Origin: an uncultured Lachnospiraceae bacterium
GTDB lineage: Bacteria > Bacillota > Clostridia > Lachnospirales > Lachnospiraceae
Reading direction: 5' to 3'
Assembly (NCBI GenBank): GCA_930972465.1
Contig: CAKNHF010000007.1
Location: 1 to 64,000 of the forward strand
DNA length: 64,000 nucleotides
Shown: positions 8,345 through 17,133 of the stretch, piece after piece
Layout of the letters: each line of letters starts with the position of its first letter
Numbering within the stretch: the stretch's first letter is position 1
The notes under the pieces: generated by a model
The model's database searches: none
What the model saw: only the letters and a program-made list of their open reading frames with translations
What the model was told of the DNA's origin: nothing
Program-made: the position numbers and the translations under genes

Positions 8345-8356
8345 ATGGACTATACT
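8327..8356 (+). promoter_or_regulatory. Sigma-A promoter of adhE
   Basis: TTGACA at 8327-8332 and TATACT at 8351-8356 are separated by 18 bases. The -35 box is inside a Rex-like operator, so repressor binding would block RNA polymerase directly. Confidence 0.8.
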
Positions 8357-8405
8357 GTGAACTGTGAGAAACAAGAATAATTCAATTACAGGAGGAATTA
8401 TCAAA

Positions 8406-11024
8406 ATGGCAGAGAAAGAAAAAGCAGTTGTGCCCGAGTTCATCGACAGTGTAGAAGCTCTCGAGGCAAAGATGAAAGCCATGCGTGAGGCACAGAAGGT
8501 CTTCGCTACATTTACCCAGGAGCAGGTGGACAAGATCTTCTTTGAGGCCGCCATGGCAGCAAACAAACAGCGTATCCCGCTTGCAAAGATGGCAGTGGAA
8601 GAGACACAGCGCGGTGTCATGGAAGACAAAGTCATCAAAAATCACTATGCTGCGGAGTATATTTACAATGCGTATAAAGATACGAAGACATGCGGCGTGA
8701 TTGAAGAAGATCCGGCATATGGAATCAAGAAAGTCGCTGAACCCATCGGTCTCATCGCAGCTGTTATTCCGACGACAAACCCGACATCGACGGCGATCTT
8801 CAAAACGCTTATCTGTCTGAAGACGAGAAATGCCATCATTATCAGCCCGCATCCGGCCGCTAAGAAGTGCACTATCGCGGCAGCAAAAGTTGTTCTCGAT
8901 GCAGCGGTAAAAGCAGGCGCTCCGGAAGGAATTATCGGATGGATTGATGCGCCTTCGCTGGAACTGACAACAACAGTTATGAGAGACTCGGATCTGATCC
9001 TTGCCACAGGAGGCCCGGGAATGGTGAAATCGGCTTACTCCTCAGGAAAACCGGCTCTCGGTGTCGGCGCGGGAAATACACCGGTCATCATTGACGATAC
9101 AGCTGATGTCAGAATGGCTGTGAACTCCATCATCCATTCCAAGACATTTGATAACGGTATGATCTGTGCTTCCGAGCAGTCTGTAACTGTTCTGGACAGT
9201 GTATACGACGCGGTGAAGAAGGAATTTCAGTACAGAGGATGCTATTTCCTGAAACCGGGCGAGGAACTGGACAAAGTCCGTAAGACGATCATCATTAACG
9301 GAGCCCTGAACAATAAGATTCCGGGAAAATCCGCCTATGAGATCGCAAAGCTTGCAGGTGTTGACGTGCCTGAGAATACAAAGATTCTGATCGGTGAGGT
9401 TGAGTCTGTTGATATTTCCGAAGAATTTGCTCATGAAAAATTATCTCCTGTACTTGCAATGTATAGAGCAAAGACTTTTGATGAAGCGCTTGCAAAAGCA
9501 GCTCAGCTGGTAGCGGACGGCGGATATGGACATACATCATCTCTCTACGTAAATCCGGCGGAGAAAGAGAAAATCCAGAAACACTATGAGGCCATGAAGA
9601 CATGCCGTGTTCTTATCAATACACCTTCTTCCCAGGGCGGTATCGGTGATCTGTACAACTTCAAACTTGCTCCGTCACTGACACTTGGCTGTGGCTCATG
9701 GGGCGGAAACTCTGTTTCAGAGAACGTTGGAGTAAAACATCTTCTGAATGTGAAGACAGTTGCCGAGAGGAGAGAGAATATGCTGTGGTTCAGGACACCA
9801 GACAAAGTATACTTTAAGAAAGGATGCATGCCTGTGGCTCTTGACGAGCTCGGAAAGGTGATGCACAAGAAGAAAGCATTTATCGTAACAGACAGCTTCC
9901 TTTACAAGAACGGATATGCAAAACCGATCGAGGAGAAGCTGGACGAGCTTGGAATTCAGCATACATGCTTCTTCGATGTGGCTCCGGATCCGACTCTGCA
10001 GTGCGCGCAGAAGGGCGTAGAGCAGATGAGAGATTTTGAGCCGGATACAATCATCGCACTGGGCGGCGGATCCGCTATGGATGCCGGAAAGATCATGTGG
10101 CTGATGTACGAGCATCCGGAGGCAAACTTCGAAGATATGGCAATGGACTTCATGGATATCCGCAAGAGAGTATTCACATTCCCGAAGATGGGAGAGAAGG
10201 CTTACTTTGTGGCAATCCCGACATCCTCGGGAACAGGTTCCGAAGTTACACCGTTTGCGATCATTACAGATGCCGAGACCGGAATCAAATGGCCGATTAC
10301 GGACTATGAACTCATGCCGAATATGGCAATCGTAGACGTGGACAATGCGATGACAGCACCGAAGGGTCTGACAAGCGCATCCGGTATCGATGTTATGACA
10401 CACGCGATTGAGGCATATGTATCGATTATGGCTACGGACTTCACCGACGGGCTTGCAATGAAGGCAGTGAAGATGGTCTTCGAGAATCTTCCGTCCGCAT
10501 ATGAGAACGGCGCAAATGATCCGAAGGCGCGTGAGGAAATGCACAATGCTTCCTGCATGGCCGGAATGGCATTCGCAAACGCCTTTCTCGGAGTAAACCA
10601 CTCCATGGCACATAAACTTGGCGCATTCCATCACCTGCCGCACGGCGTTGCCAATGCTGTTATCCTGACAGAGGTCATGAGATACAACGCGGCAGAAGTT
10701 CCGACAAAGATGGGAACATTCTCTCAGTATCAGTATCCGCACGCGCTGCAGAGATATGCAGAACTGGGACGCTTCGCAGGATGCACGGGAAATACAGACG
10801 AAGAAGTATTCGAGAACTTTATTGCAAAACTGGAAGACCTGAAAGAAAAGATCGGAATCAAGAAAACGATCAAAGATTACGGTGTGGATGAGAAATACTT
10901 CCTGGATACACTGGATGACATGTGCGAGCAGGCATTTAACGATCAGTGTACGGGAGCAAACCCGAGATATCCGTTGATCAAAGAGATCAAAGAGATCTAT
11001 CTGAAATGCTATTATGGCAAATAA
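8406..11024 (+). CDS. adhE: Bifunctional acetaldehyde-CoA/alcohol dehydrogenase AdhE
   Basis: AdhE reduces acetyl-CoA to acetaldehyde and then to ethanol, regenerating NAD in fermentation. The 872-residue protein starts at the ATG at 8406 after AGGAGGA; an in-frame ATG at 8364 lies inside the 5' leader. The N-terminal aldehyde dehydrogenase half has the catalytic cysteine in DNGMICASEQS at about residue 254. The C-terminal iron-dependent alcohol dehydrogenase half has GGGSAMDAGKIMW near 553 and the metal-binding histidines in NHSMAHKLGAFHHLPHG near 730. Length is normal for AdhE. It is monocistronic, with its own promoter, Rex-like operators and terminator. Confidence 0.97.
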   Translation: MAEKEKAVVPEFIDSVEALEAKMKAMREAQKVFATFTQEQVDKIFFEAAMAANKQRIPLAKMAVEETQRGVMEDKVIKNHYAAEYIYNAYKDTKTCGVIEEDPAYGIKKVAEPIGLIAAVIPTTNPTSTAIFKTLICLKTRNAIIISPHPAAKKCTIAAAKVVLDAAVKAGAPEGIIGWIDAPSLELTTTVMRDSDLILATGGPGMVKSAYSSGKPALGVGAGNTPVIIDDTADVRMAVNSIIHSKTFDNGMICASEQSVTVLDSVYDAVKKEFQYRGCYFLKPGEELDKVRKTIIINGALNNKIPGKSAYEIAKLAGVDVPENTKILIGEVESVDISEEFAHEKLSPVLAMYRAKTFDEALAKAAQLVADGGYGHTSSLYVNPAEKEKIQKHYEAMKTCRVLINTPSSQGGIGDLYNFKLAPSLTLGCGSWGGNSVSENVGVKHLLNVKTVAERRENMLWFRTPDKVYFKKGCMPVALDELGKVMHKKKAFIVTDSFLYKNGYAKPIEEKLDELGIQHTCFFDVAPDPTLQCAQKGVEQMRDFEPDTIIALGGGSAMDAGKIMWLMYEHPEANFEDMAMDFMDIRKRVFTFPKMGEKAYFVAIPTSSGTGSEVTPFAIITDAETGIKWPITDYELMPNMAIVDVDNAMTAPKGLTSASGIDVMTHAIEAYVSIMATDFTDGLAMKAVKMVFENLPSAYENGANDPKAREEMHNASCMAGMAFANAFLGVNHSMAHKLGAFHHLPHGVANAVILTEVMRYNAAEVPTKMGTFSQYQYPHALQRYAELGRFAGCTGNTDEEVFENFIAKLEDLKEKIGIKKTIKDYGVDEKYFLDTLDDMCEQAFNDQCTGANPRYPLIKEIKEIYLKCYYGK

Positions 11025-11050
11025 TGCCGCATGCTGGCTGATGCGGCTGA

Positions 11051-11082
11051 AGGGCAGACCCGGCAGGGCCTGCCCTATTTTT
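11051..11082 (+). terminator. Intrinsic terminator of adhE
   Basis: A 7-bp GC-rich stem (11051-11057 with 11070-11076) is followed by ATTTTT. A second hairpin (about 11027-11046, CCGCAT with ATGCGG) lies just before it, right after the adhE stop. Confidence 0.8.
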
Positions 11083-11126
11083 CTGAAAATTCTGAAAACG
11101 GTGAGCAAAGGGGCCTGACCCTTTTG
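11083..11126 (-). repeat. Dispersed palindromic repeat, copy 1 (partial)
   Basis: Read on the minus strand, this stretch matches the right half and centre of the hairpin at 21689-21749: a GGGTCAGGCCCCTTTG core followed by TCACCGTTTTCAGAA, with two mismatches and about 38 shared bases. It lacks the full second arm. Both copies lie immediately downstream of a gene (adhE and trpS). It looks like a short non-autonomous repeat of REP or MITE type. Confidence 0.6.
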
Positions 11127-11269
11127 AGTGATAAAAAATTAACGATAAATAATGATAAAAAAACTTAGTTAAAAAATATACAAAATCGTCTTGAATCCCT
11201 TTTTTTTGCTGATTTTGTGCGGTATAATAGATCCATCGAAAAAAAATGCCTATAAAGGAGGATCATGCA

Positions 11270-12025
11270 ATGAAACTGGAAGAGAAGAATCTCATCGTAA
11301 AACGTCCCTACAAAGAAGTGTACAGATGTGATGACTGTATCGTGAAGATTTTCAGTGAGACGCATCCGAAGTCAGATGTTTTTAATGAAGCGCTGCTTAC
11401 GGCACGCATTGAGGAGACCGGGCTCGATATCCCGAAGGTGAAAGAGGTTGTCCAGATCGACGGCAGATGGGCGATCGCGATCGAGTATAAGGAAGGCAAG
11501 ACTCTGGAAGAGATGATGCAGTCGGACAAAAAGAACATAGATAAATACATGGATGATTTTGTAAATCTTCAGCTGGAAGTGCTCAGCAAGACATCGCCTC
11601 TTCTGAAAGGGATGAAAGACAAGTTTTCACGTCAGATCAACAGTCTGAAAGAGGTGGACGCGACCACCAGATACGAGCTTCTGACCCGTCTTGAGAGTAT
11701 GCCGAAGCACAATAAAGTATGCCACGGCGACTTTAATCCGAGCAATGTTATTGTAGGGAAGAACGGCAAGATGACTGTTGTGGACTGGGCTCATGCCACA
11801 CAGGGCAATGCCAGTGCGGATGCTGCAATGACATATCTTCTGTTTGCGCTTAAAGATCAGGCAGTGGCGGACCTTTACATGGATATGTTCTGCAAAAAGA
11901 GTGATACGGCGAAACAGTATGTGCAGCAGTGGCTTCCGATCGTTGCGGCGGCACAGCTCTCAAAAAACAATGCGCTGGAGAAAGATTTCCTGATGAAGTG
12001 GATTGATGTGATTGATTACCAGTAG
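11270..12025 (+). CDS. Aminoglycoside-phosphotransferase-fold kinase
   Basis: A 251-residue cytoplasmic protein of the APH/choline-kinase fold. The catalytic loop HGDFNPSN (about residues 157-164) and the metal-binding VDWAH (about 176-180) are intact, so it is probably an active phosphotransferase on a small hydroxylated substrate. The substrate cannot be read from the sequence; antibiotic resistance should not be assumed. The start at 11270 was chosen because AAGGAGG lies 9-15 bases upstream; an ATG at 11246 precedes that site. A TATAAT box is at 11223-11228 with a poor -35. It is a single-gene unit closed by a bidirectional terminator. Confidence 0.75.
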   Translation: MKLEEKNLIVKRPYKEVYRCDDCIVKIFSETHPKSDVFNEALLTARIEETGLDIPKVKEVVQIDGRWAIAIEYKEGKTLEEMMQSDKKNIDKYMDDFVNLQLEVLSKTSPLLKGMKDKFSRQINSLKEVDATTRYELLTRLESMPKHNKVCHGDFNPSNVIVGKNGKMTVVDWAHATQGNASADAAMTYLLFALKDQAVADLYMDMFCKKSDTAKQYVQQWLPIVAAAQLSKNNALEKDFLMKWIDVIDYQ

Positions 12026-12075
12026 AAAGCCATATACGGCGGATCTGATCCGGACAGAATTGAATAAAAGCAAAA

Positions 12076-12116
12076 AGAGATGGAAATCGGCCCGATTTCC
12101 ATCTCTCTCTTTTTTG
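12076..12116 (+). terminator. Bidirectional intrinsic terminator
   Basis: A 15-bp perfect stem (12076-12090 with 12092-12106; the tip opens to form the loop) has CTCTTTTTT on the right and, read on the minus strand, TTTTTGCTTTT on the left. It can end both the APH-fold gene and the convergent cell-wall hydrolase gene. Confidence 0.92.
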
Positions 12117-12140
12117 CGACTGCGGCGCGTCTGCCTCATA

Positions 12141-13268
12141 TTACCAGCTCGTAAAGAAAAGATTGCCGCCGATGTTTACTCCGTCTCTGTCAGTGGAGGG
12201 AGCGTACAGGAAATAATAGCAGTCAGAAACCGCTGCTAGGCGGGCACCGTTGATCGCGTCCTGAGCCACCTGCAGTGCAAGACTGCTGGGACCTCTTTCG
12301 AGCCGGTCATCAAGACGGCCTGTCCAAACAGGCTCGAACTGACCGCTGGCGTAGATTACAGAGGTAATGCTGTTGCCGAAACGCGGGCTTTCAACACGAT
12401 TCATGATTACAGTGGCGACAGCGAGCATTGCGTCATAATCCCCGATCGCTTCGCAGTCCAGAAGTGCTGCAAATAACGTCAGTTCATCGGTCGAAGCGTT
12501 AACTGAGCCGCCGTTTATGACAGAGTTATCATAGCTGCCTCCCGACTGAGAACCCTGGGCGCTGGCGGCCGCCTCCTCGGCTGCCTTGCGTGCGGCTTCT
12601 TCCTCTGCTGCTTTCCGCGCGGCTTCCTCGCGGGCGATCCGTTCAGCTTCTTCTTTTTTGGCTTTCTCAAGCTTTTCCTGCACATCTGCAAGATTTGTGG
12701 ATGTAGCCTCAGCCTTGGCCTGCAGCTCTGCCTGCTGATCCTCAAGACTGCTCTGAAGTTCTTCGAAGGACGCCTGCTGCTCTTCGAGAGCGGTCTTCTC
12801 GTCTTCTATCTCCTGATGGATGTTCTGAAGATTTTCAAGAGCGTTCCGGTCATATTCACTCAGATTTTCAATGAATTCAGCCTTGTTGAGGAAATCACTC
12901 ATGTTCTCAGCGGAGAAAAGCATCTCCAGGAGTGTTGCATTGCCGTGCTCATACATATATTTAATACGGGATTTCATGTCTTCATACTGCTGAGCTTCAT
13001 TTTCTTCGGCCTGCTTCAGGTTATCGGAGGTCTTCAGAATTTCACCGTTAAGGATCTCTACCTGCATTTCGGTAGAAGAAATCTCTTCACTCAGGTCGAG
13101 AATATCCTGATTGATCCCCTCCAGTTCATTTTCAAGGGCAGAGGTTTGGTTTTCCAGATTTTCTATCTCATCATTCGCCGCGTTGGCGGGAAGGATGGAC
13201 AGAATGACCGCGAGAGAACAGAGCAGGGCAAGCCCGGTCCTGATTCCTCGTTTTTTGTAGAGTTCCAT
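12141..13268 (-). CDS. Secreted coiled-coil cell-wall hydrolase (SleB domain)
   Basis: A 375-residue exported protein. It begins with a signal peptide (LALLCSLAVILSILPANAA, cleavage near residue 31), followed by a long CwlO/PcsB-like coiled coil (about 33-215), an Ala/Glu/Arg-rich repeat segment (EEAARKAAEEEAARKAAEEA), a Gly/Ser linker, and a C-terminal SleB/Hydrolase_2 domain from about 255. There the catalytic region reads ALLDCEAIGDYDAMLAVATV and MNRVESPRFGNSI, as in spore-cortex-type lytic enzymes. The start at 13268 gives a clean signal peptide; an upstream ATG adds 16 residues of no signal character. It may be controlled through its coiled coil, as CwlO-type hydrolases are by FtsEX. Confidence 0.85.
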   Translation of the reverse strand: MELYKKRGIRTGLALLCSLAVILSILPANAANDEIENLENQTSALENELEGINQDILDLSEEISSTEMQVEILNGEILKTSDNLKQAEENEAQQYEDMKSRIKYMYEHGNATLLEMLFSAENMSDFLNKAEFIENLSEYDRNALENLQNIHQEIEDEKTALEEQQASFEELQSSLEDQQAELQAKAEATSTNLADVQEKLEKAKKEEAERIAREEAARKAAEEEAARKAAEEAAASAQGSQSGGSYDNSVINGGSVNASTDELTLFAALLDCEAIGDYDAMLAVATVIMNRVESPRFGNSITSVIYASGQFEPVWTGRLDDRLERGPSSLALQVAQDAINGARLAAVSDCYYFLYAPSTDRDGVNIGGNLFFTSW

Positions 13269-13346
13269 AATCTCAAATCCTTTCTCAAAACAGTTGATCG
13301 CCCAACAAAAAGTCAAGCGAGCGTATTTCTCGATTATCGGCTTACT

Positions 13347-13375
13347 ATTATACTATAAATTGCGTTATTAGGCAA
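13347..13375 (-). promoter_or_regulatory. Sigma-A promoter of the SleB-domain hydrolase
   Basis: On the minus strand, TTGCCT (13370-13375) and TATAAT (13347-13352) are 17 bases apart, about 80 bases before the hydrolase start. Confidence 0.65.
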
Positions 13376-13540
13376 ACTCTGATAAAATAAATTATAATTT
13401 TTTAAGAATCACAGCTGCAGTTGACAAGGTATTCTATGGAGGGAAGCCGGACCGGCATGACTGCATGCAGGACAATTCTTTCTTCTGCGGAAGGCGGGTG
13501 CAGCCTGTAACAAAGAATATGTGTGAAAGGAACCGGAAAA

Positions 13541-14389
13541 GTGGAACAGAAGATAAAAATGATCGGACTGGATCTGGATGGGACGCTGCTGAATGAAAAG
13601 AAGGAACTGCTTCCATACACAAAGGAAGTGCTGCGGAGAGCTCTGGATAAAGGAGTTGTCGTACTGATTGCGACAGGCCGTCCGTGGATGGGCATACCGG
13701 AAGAACTCAGGACGTTTCCCGGGATGCGCTATGCCCTTACGTCAAACGGGGCAAGGATCCTTGACATCCGTGAGGGGACTGTGCTGATAGAACAGCTTCT
13801 CTCCAGAGAATCAGCCAAAAAAGCATTGGAAATCTGCGGAAAGTATGATACATTACAAGAGGTATATTACGACGGTCAGGGCTATGCTTCCGCAGATAAA
13901 ATGGCACATGTGGAAAAGTACCACCACAATCCGAACATGTGGGAATATCTGAGGACAACGAGAATCCCGGTTCAGGATATTTCCCGTCTGGTGGATGAAG
14001 AAGAAAGAGGACTGGATAAAGTGCAGGCACTGTTTGCGGATATGAATGAACGCAGACTCGCCTGGGATGAACTGAGCAGAGTGGACGGACTGGAGCTGGT
14101 CGGATCGCTGGGATACAATATAGAGGTCAATGCTGCGGGAGTGAATAAAGGAACCGGGCTGATCGAGCTGGGAAAGCTTCTGGGCATAAAACGGGAAGAA
14201 ATCATGGCCTGCGGCGACGGGGATAATGACACGGTCATGCTCCGTGAAGTCGGCTTCGGAGTCGCCATGGCGAATGCGGAAGATCAGGTAAAGGCTGCGG
14301 CAGACTACATAACAGACAGCAATGACAATGAGGGCGCGGCAAAAGCGATTGAGAAATTTGTCCTTGGAGGAGGAAAAGGAATATGTTAG
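13541..14389 (+). CDS. Cof-type HAD-IIB sugar-phosphate phosphatase
   Basis: A 282-residue haloacid-dehalogenase-family hydrolase of the Cof/YidA type, acting on phosphorylated sugars or cofactors in the cytoplasm. Motif I is GLDLDGTLLN near the N-terminus, motif II is ATGRPW, and motif IV is GDGDNDTVML near residue 228, followed by the VAMANAEDQVK signature. The GTG at 13541 follows GAAAGGAA and was preferred over a GTG at 13523. Its last 7 bases overlap uppP, so the two are probably translated together, though a functional link is not shown. Confidence 0.88.
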   Translation: MEQKIKMIGLDLDGTLLNEKKELLPYTKEVLRRALDKGVVVLIATGRPWMGIPEELRTFPGMRYALTSNGARILDIREGTVLIEQLLSRESAKKALEICGKYDTLQEVYYDGQGYASADKMAHVEKYHHNPNMWEYLRTTRIPVQDISRLVDEEERGLDKVQALFADMNERRLAWDELSRVDGLELVGSLGYNIEVNAAGVNKGTGLIELGKLLGIKREEIMACGDGDNDTVMLREVGFGVAMANAEDQVKAAADYITDSNDNEGAAKAIEKFVLGGGKGIC

Positions 14390-15210
14390 ATGTATTGAAG
14401 GTAATTATTTTTGGAATCGTGGAAGGAATTACGGAATGGCTTCCGATCAGCAGTACCGGGCATCTGATCCTTCTGGAGGAACTGCTGAAACTTAATCAGA
14501 ACCAGGAGTTTCTGGATATGTTTTATGTCGTGATACAGCTGGGAGCCATTCTGGCTGTGGTCGTGATTTATTTTCATAAACTGAATCCGTTCTCGCCGAA
14601 GAAAACCCAGAAACAGAAAATGATGACGGTACAGCTTTGGATAAAGGTAGTGATCGGATCGATTCCGGCGGCGGTAATCGGAATCCCGTTCAATGATTTC
14701 ATAGAAGAAAAGTTTAACAATGCGTATGTCGTGGCGGCGATGCTGGTGGTTTACGGTATACTTTTTATCGTGATCGAGAACTATCAGAAAGACAAGGAAC
14801 CGAAGGTGACAAAGCTTTCTCAGCTGACCATACCCATGATCCTTATCATAGGAGTATTCCAGATGCTCGCTATGATACCCGGCACGTCACGGTCGGGAGC
14901 GACGATTGTGGGAGCGCTCCTTCTTGGCGTGTCGAGAGCGATTGCGGCGGAATTTACTTTCTTCCTTGCGATACCGGCAATGGCCGGAGCCAGTGCCGTG
15001 AAGCTGATACATTTCGGATTTAACTTCACGGCCATGCAGGCGTTTCTGCTTCTGCTGGGTACGGCCGTTTCGTTCGCGGTATCTATTGTTGCGATTAAGT
15101 TCCTGATGAGATACATTAAAAAGAACGATTTTAAAGTATTCGGATGGTATCGTATTGCACTCGGAATTATTGTGTTCCTGTTCTTCGGAATCCAGGCAAT
15201 CCTTTCCTGA
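14383..15210 (+). CDS. uppP: Undecaprenyl-diphosphatase UppP (BacA)
   Basis: UppP dephosphorylates undecaprenyl diphosphate so that the lipid carrier can be reused for peptidoglycan and surface polysaccharide; it also gives bacitracin tolerance. The 275-residue membrane protein has the two family motifs: EGITEWLPISSTGHL near residues 14-28 with the catalytic Glu, and PGTSRSGATI near 165. It has about eight hydrophobic segments. It overlaps the HAD gene by 7 bases. The large polysaccharide locus downstream depends on the same carrier. Confidence 0.96.
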   Translation: MLDVLKVIIFGIVEGITEWLPISSTGHLILLEELLKLNQNQEFLDMFYVVIQLGAILAVVVIYFHKLNPFSPKKTQKQKMMTVQLWIKVVIGSIPAAVIGIPFNDFIEEKFNNAYVVAAMLVVYGILFIVIENYQKDKEPKVTKLSQLTIPMILIIGVFQMLAMIPGTSRSGATIVGALLLGVSRAIAAEFTFFLAIPAMAGASAVKLIHFGFNFTAMQAFLLLLGTAVSFAVSIVAIKFLMRYIKKNDFKVFGWYRIALGIIVFLFFGIQAILS

Positions 15211-15266
15211 CGGTATCATTGGAATGATACGGAATATAACGTCAGGCAAACAGAAAACAGGATCTG

Positions 15267-15301
15267 AAAAGACCGGTCTCGGAAAGAGGCTGGTCTTTTT
15301 C
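15267..15301 (+). terminator. Intrinsic terminator after uppP
   Basis: An 11-bp stem (15269-15279 with about 15285-15297, two G-U pairs) ends in a T-run. An 8-bp palindromic hairpin (15212-15229) lies between it and the uppP stop. Confidence 0.8.
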
Positions 15302-15360
15302 TGCATTGCTGTGTTACAATGGCTTCGGGCAAAAATGACAGAAACAGGCAGGGAGTCAGA

Positions 15361-17094
15361 ATGAAGTATGAGAGAATAGAAAAAGCGGTGTTTCTTGAAC
15401 GTCCGAACAGATTTATTGCCTATGTGAATCTCGGAGGAAAAAAGGAGACCGTTCATGTTAAGAATACGGGGCGGTGCGCGGAGCTTCTTGTACCGGGGGC
15501 CTCTGTTTATATACAGCGAACCGCAAATCCGGAGAGAAAGACCAGGTGGGATCTGATCGGAGTGGAAAAAGGTACACGCCTGATCAATATGGATTCCCAG
15601 ATCCCGAACAGGGTGGTAGAAGAATGGATCCGGGAAGGGCATATGTTTGACAATGTAACCATGCTGCGGCCGGAGAAGTCTTACGGGAATTCGCGTTTTG
15701 ATCTGTATGTGGAGGCAGACGGGAAGCGGATCTTCATTGAAGTGAAGGGAGTGACGCTTGAGGAGAACGGAGTGTGCAGATTTCCGGATGCGCCCAGCGA
15801 CAGAGCCGTCAAGCATCTGGAGGAGCTGATGAAGGCGGAAAAAGAAGGCTATGAGACTTATGTTTTTTTCGTGATTCAGATGAAAGGCGTCCGGTATTTT
15901 ACGCCAAATACGGATACACATCCTGCGTTTGCCGAAGCGCTGAGAAGAGCTGCGGAAGGCGGTGTGAGAGTGATGGCCTGTGACTGTGAGGTGACGCCGG
16001 ACTGTATACGGATAGACAGCCCTGTGGATGTGGTGCTGGGAAGTCCGGAACTGAAGGAATCCGCCGGCCCCCTCGTGGAATGGTTCCGGGCCAGCAAGAG
16101 GGATCTCCCGTGGAGGAAACGGATGGATGCGTACAGGGTATGGATTTCAGAGATTATGCTGCAGCAGACAAGAGTGGAGGCGGTAAAGCCTTACTATGAA
16201 CGATTCCTGGAGGAGCTGCCGGATGTTAAGGCTCTGGCCGAGGTCCCGGAAGAGCGTCTCCTGAAGTTGTGGGAAGGGCTCGGCTACTACAGCAGAGCCC
16301 GTAATCTGAAGAAGGCGGCACAGGAGATTATGGAGAGATTCGGCGGGAAATTTCCGGACAATTATGAGGATATACGTTCGCTGAGCGGAATCGGAAATTA
16401 TACTGCGGGGGCGGTGAGCTCATTTGTTTACGGAATTCCGAAGGCTGCAGTTGACGGGAATGTGCTGAGAGTAGTGACAAGACTTACAGCAGATTCTGAC
16501 GACATTACAAGGGCGGCGACTCGCACAAAGATCGAAAAACTGATTGAGGAAGTAATTCCATTCGGTGAGGCGGGAGATTTCAATCAGAGTCTGATCGAGC
16601 TGGGGGCGGTAATCTGTCTGCCGAACGGAGAACCCAAATGCGGAGAATGTCCGGTAAAAAGTTTCTGTCGGGCATATGCGCAGGGAAGTCAGAGAGAGTA
16701 TCCGGTGAAGAAGAAGGGAAAGGAAAGGCGGATTGAGAAAAAGACGGTATTTCTTTTCTGTGACAGTACGACTGTGGCGATAAAGAAACGGCCGGACAGG
16801 GGACTTCTGGCCGGACTGTATGAATTTCCGAATGCGGAAGGACATTTAAAACAGCGGGAGGCAGTGGAATATGCAAAGAGCCTCGGACTTGCGCCGATCC
16901 GGGTAAAGAAGCTGGAAAATGCAAAACATATCTTCAGTCACGTGGAGTGGCATATGATCGGTTATGAGATTCTGGTGGACGGACTGGAGAAAGCGGAGAA
17001 CGAGGATATGATCTTTGCCGGGCGCAGGGATCTGGAAGAGAGATATCCCATGCCGTCTGCTTTTGACGCGTATCTGCGCGCTGTGAGGGTCTGA
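15361..17094 (+). CDS. SfsA-MutY fusion: SfsA nuclease domain plus A/G-specific adenine glycosylase
   Basis: One uninterrupted 577-residue protein with two complete domains. Residues 1 to about 228 are SfsA-like: NRFIAYVNLGGKKETVHVKN, LVPGASVY, and the nuclease-type core RFDLYVEADGKR followed by IEVKG and FPDAPSDRAVKHLEEL. From about 235 it is MutY, which removes adenine opposite 8-oxoguanine: RDLPWRKRMDAYRVW, catalytic Glu in ISEIMLQQTRV, helix-hairpin-helix LSGIGNYTAGAV, catalytic Asp in VDGNVLRVV (about 364), an iron-sulfur cluster C-x7-C-x2-C-x5-C (about 418-436), and the C-terminal FSHVEW of the 8-oxoG-recognition domain. Normally these are separate genes. Start at 15361 follows GGGAG; upstream in-frame codons add nothing recognisable. 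Confidence 0.9.
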   Translation: MKYERIEKAVFLERPNRFIAYVNLGGKKETVHVKNTGRCAELLVPGASVYIQRTANPERKTRWDLIGVEKGTRLINMDSQIPNRVVEEWIREGHMFDNVTMLRPEKSYGNSRFDLYVEADGKRIFIEVKGVTLEENGVCRFPDAPSDRAVKHLEELMKAEKEGYETYVFFVIQMKGVRYFTPNTDTHPAFAEALRRAAEGGVRVMACDCEVTPDCIRIDSPVDVVLGSPELKESAGPLVEWFRASKRDLPWRKRMDAYRVWISEIMLQQTRVEAVKPYYERFLEELPDVKALAEVPEERLLKLWEGLGYYSRARNLKKAAQEIMERFGGKFPDNYEDIRSLSGIGNYTAGAVSSFVYGIPKAAVDGNVLRVVTRLTADSDDITRAATRTKIEKLIEEVIPFGEAGDFNQSLIELGAVICLPNGEPKCGECPVKSFCRAYAQGSQREYPVKKKGKERRIEKKTVFLFCDSTTVAIKKRPDRGLLAGLYEFPNAEGHLKQREAVEYAKSLGLAPIRVKKLENAKHIFSHVEWHMIGYEILVDGLEKAENEDMIFAGRRDLEERYPMPSAFDAYLRAVRV

Positions 17095-17110
17095 ACAGGA
17101 AAATGATAAG

Positions 17111-17133
17111 AACAGAGCCCGCTCTGTTTTCTT
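17111..17133 (+). terminator. Intrinsic terminator after the sfsA-mutY gene
   Basis: A 7-bp stem (17111-17117 with 17122-17128, 4-base loop) is followed by TTCTT. It overlaps by two bases with the next promoter. Confidence 0.7.

Noticed and set aside
9717-11108. Minus-strand open frame of 463 codons inside adhE
   Set aside because: It is fully antisense to a clear AdhE; the lack of stops reflects adhE codon use. Its translation is rich in Cys, His and Arg without domains.
11270-12025. Aminoglycoside resistance gene
   Set aside because: The kinase fold and catalytic loop are clear, but nothing points to antibiotic substrates; many such proteins phosphorylate housekeeping metabolites.
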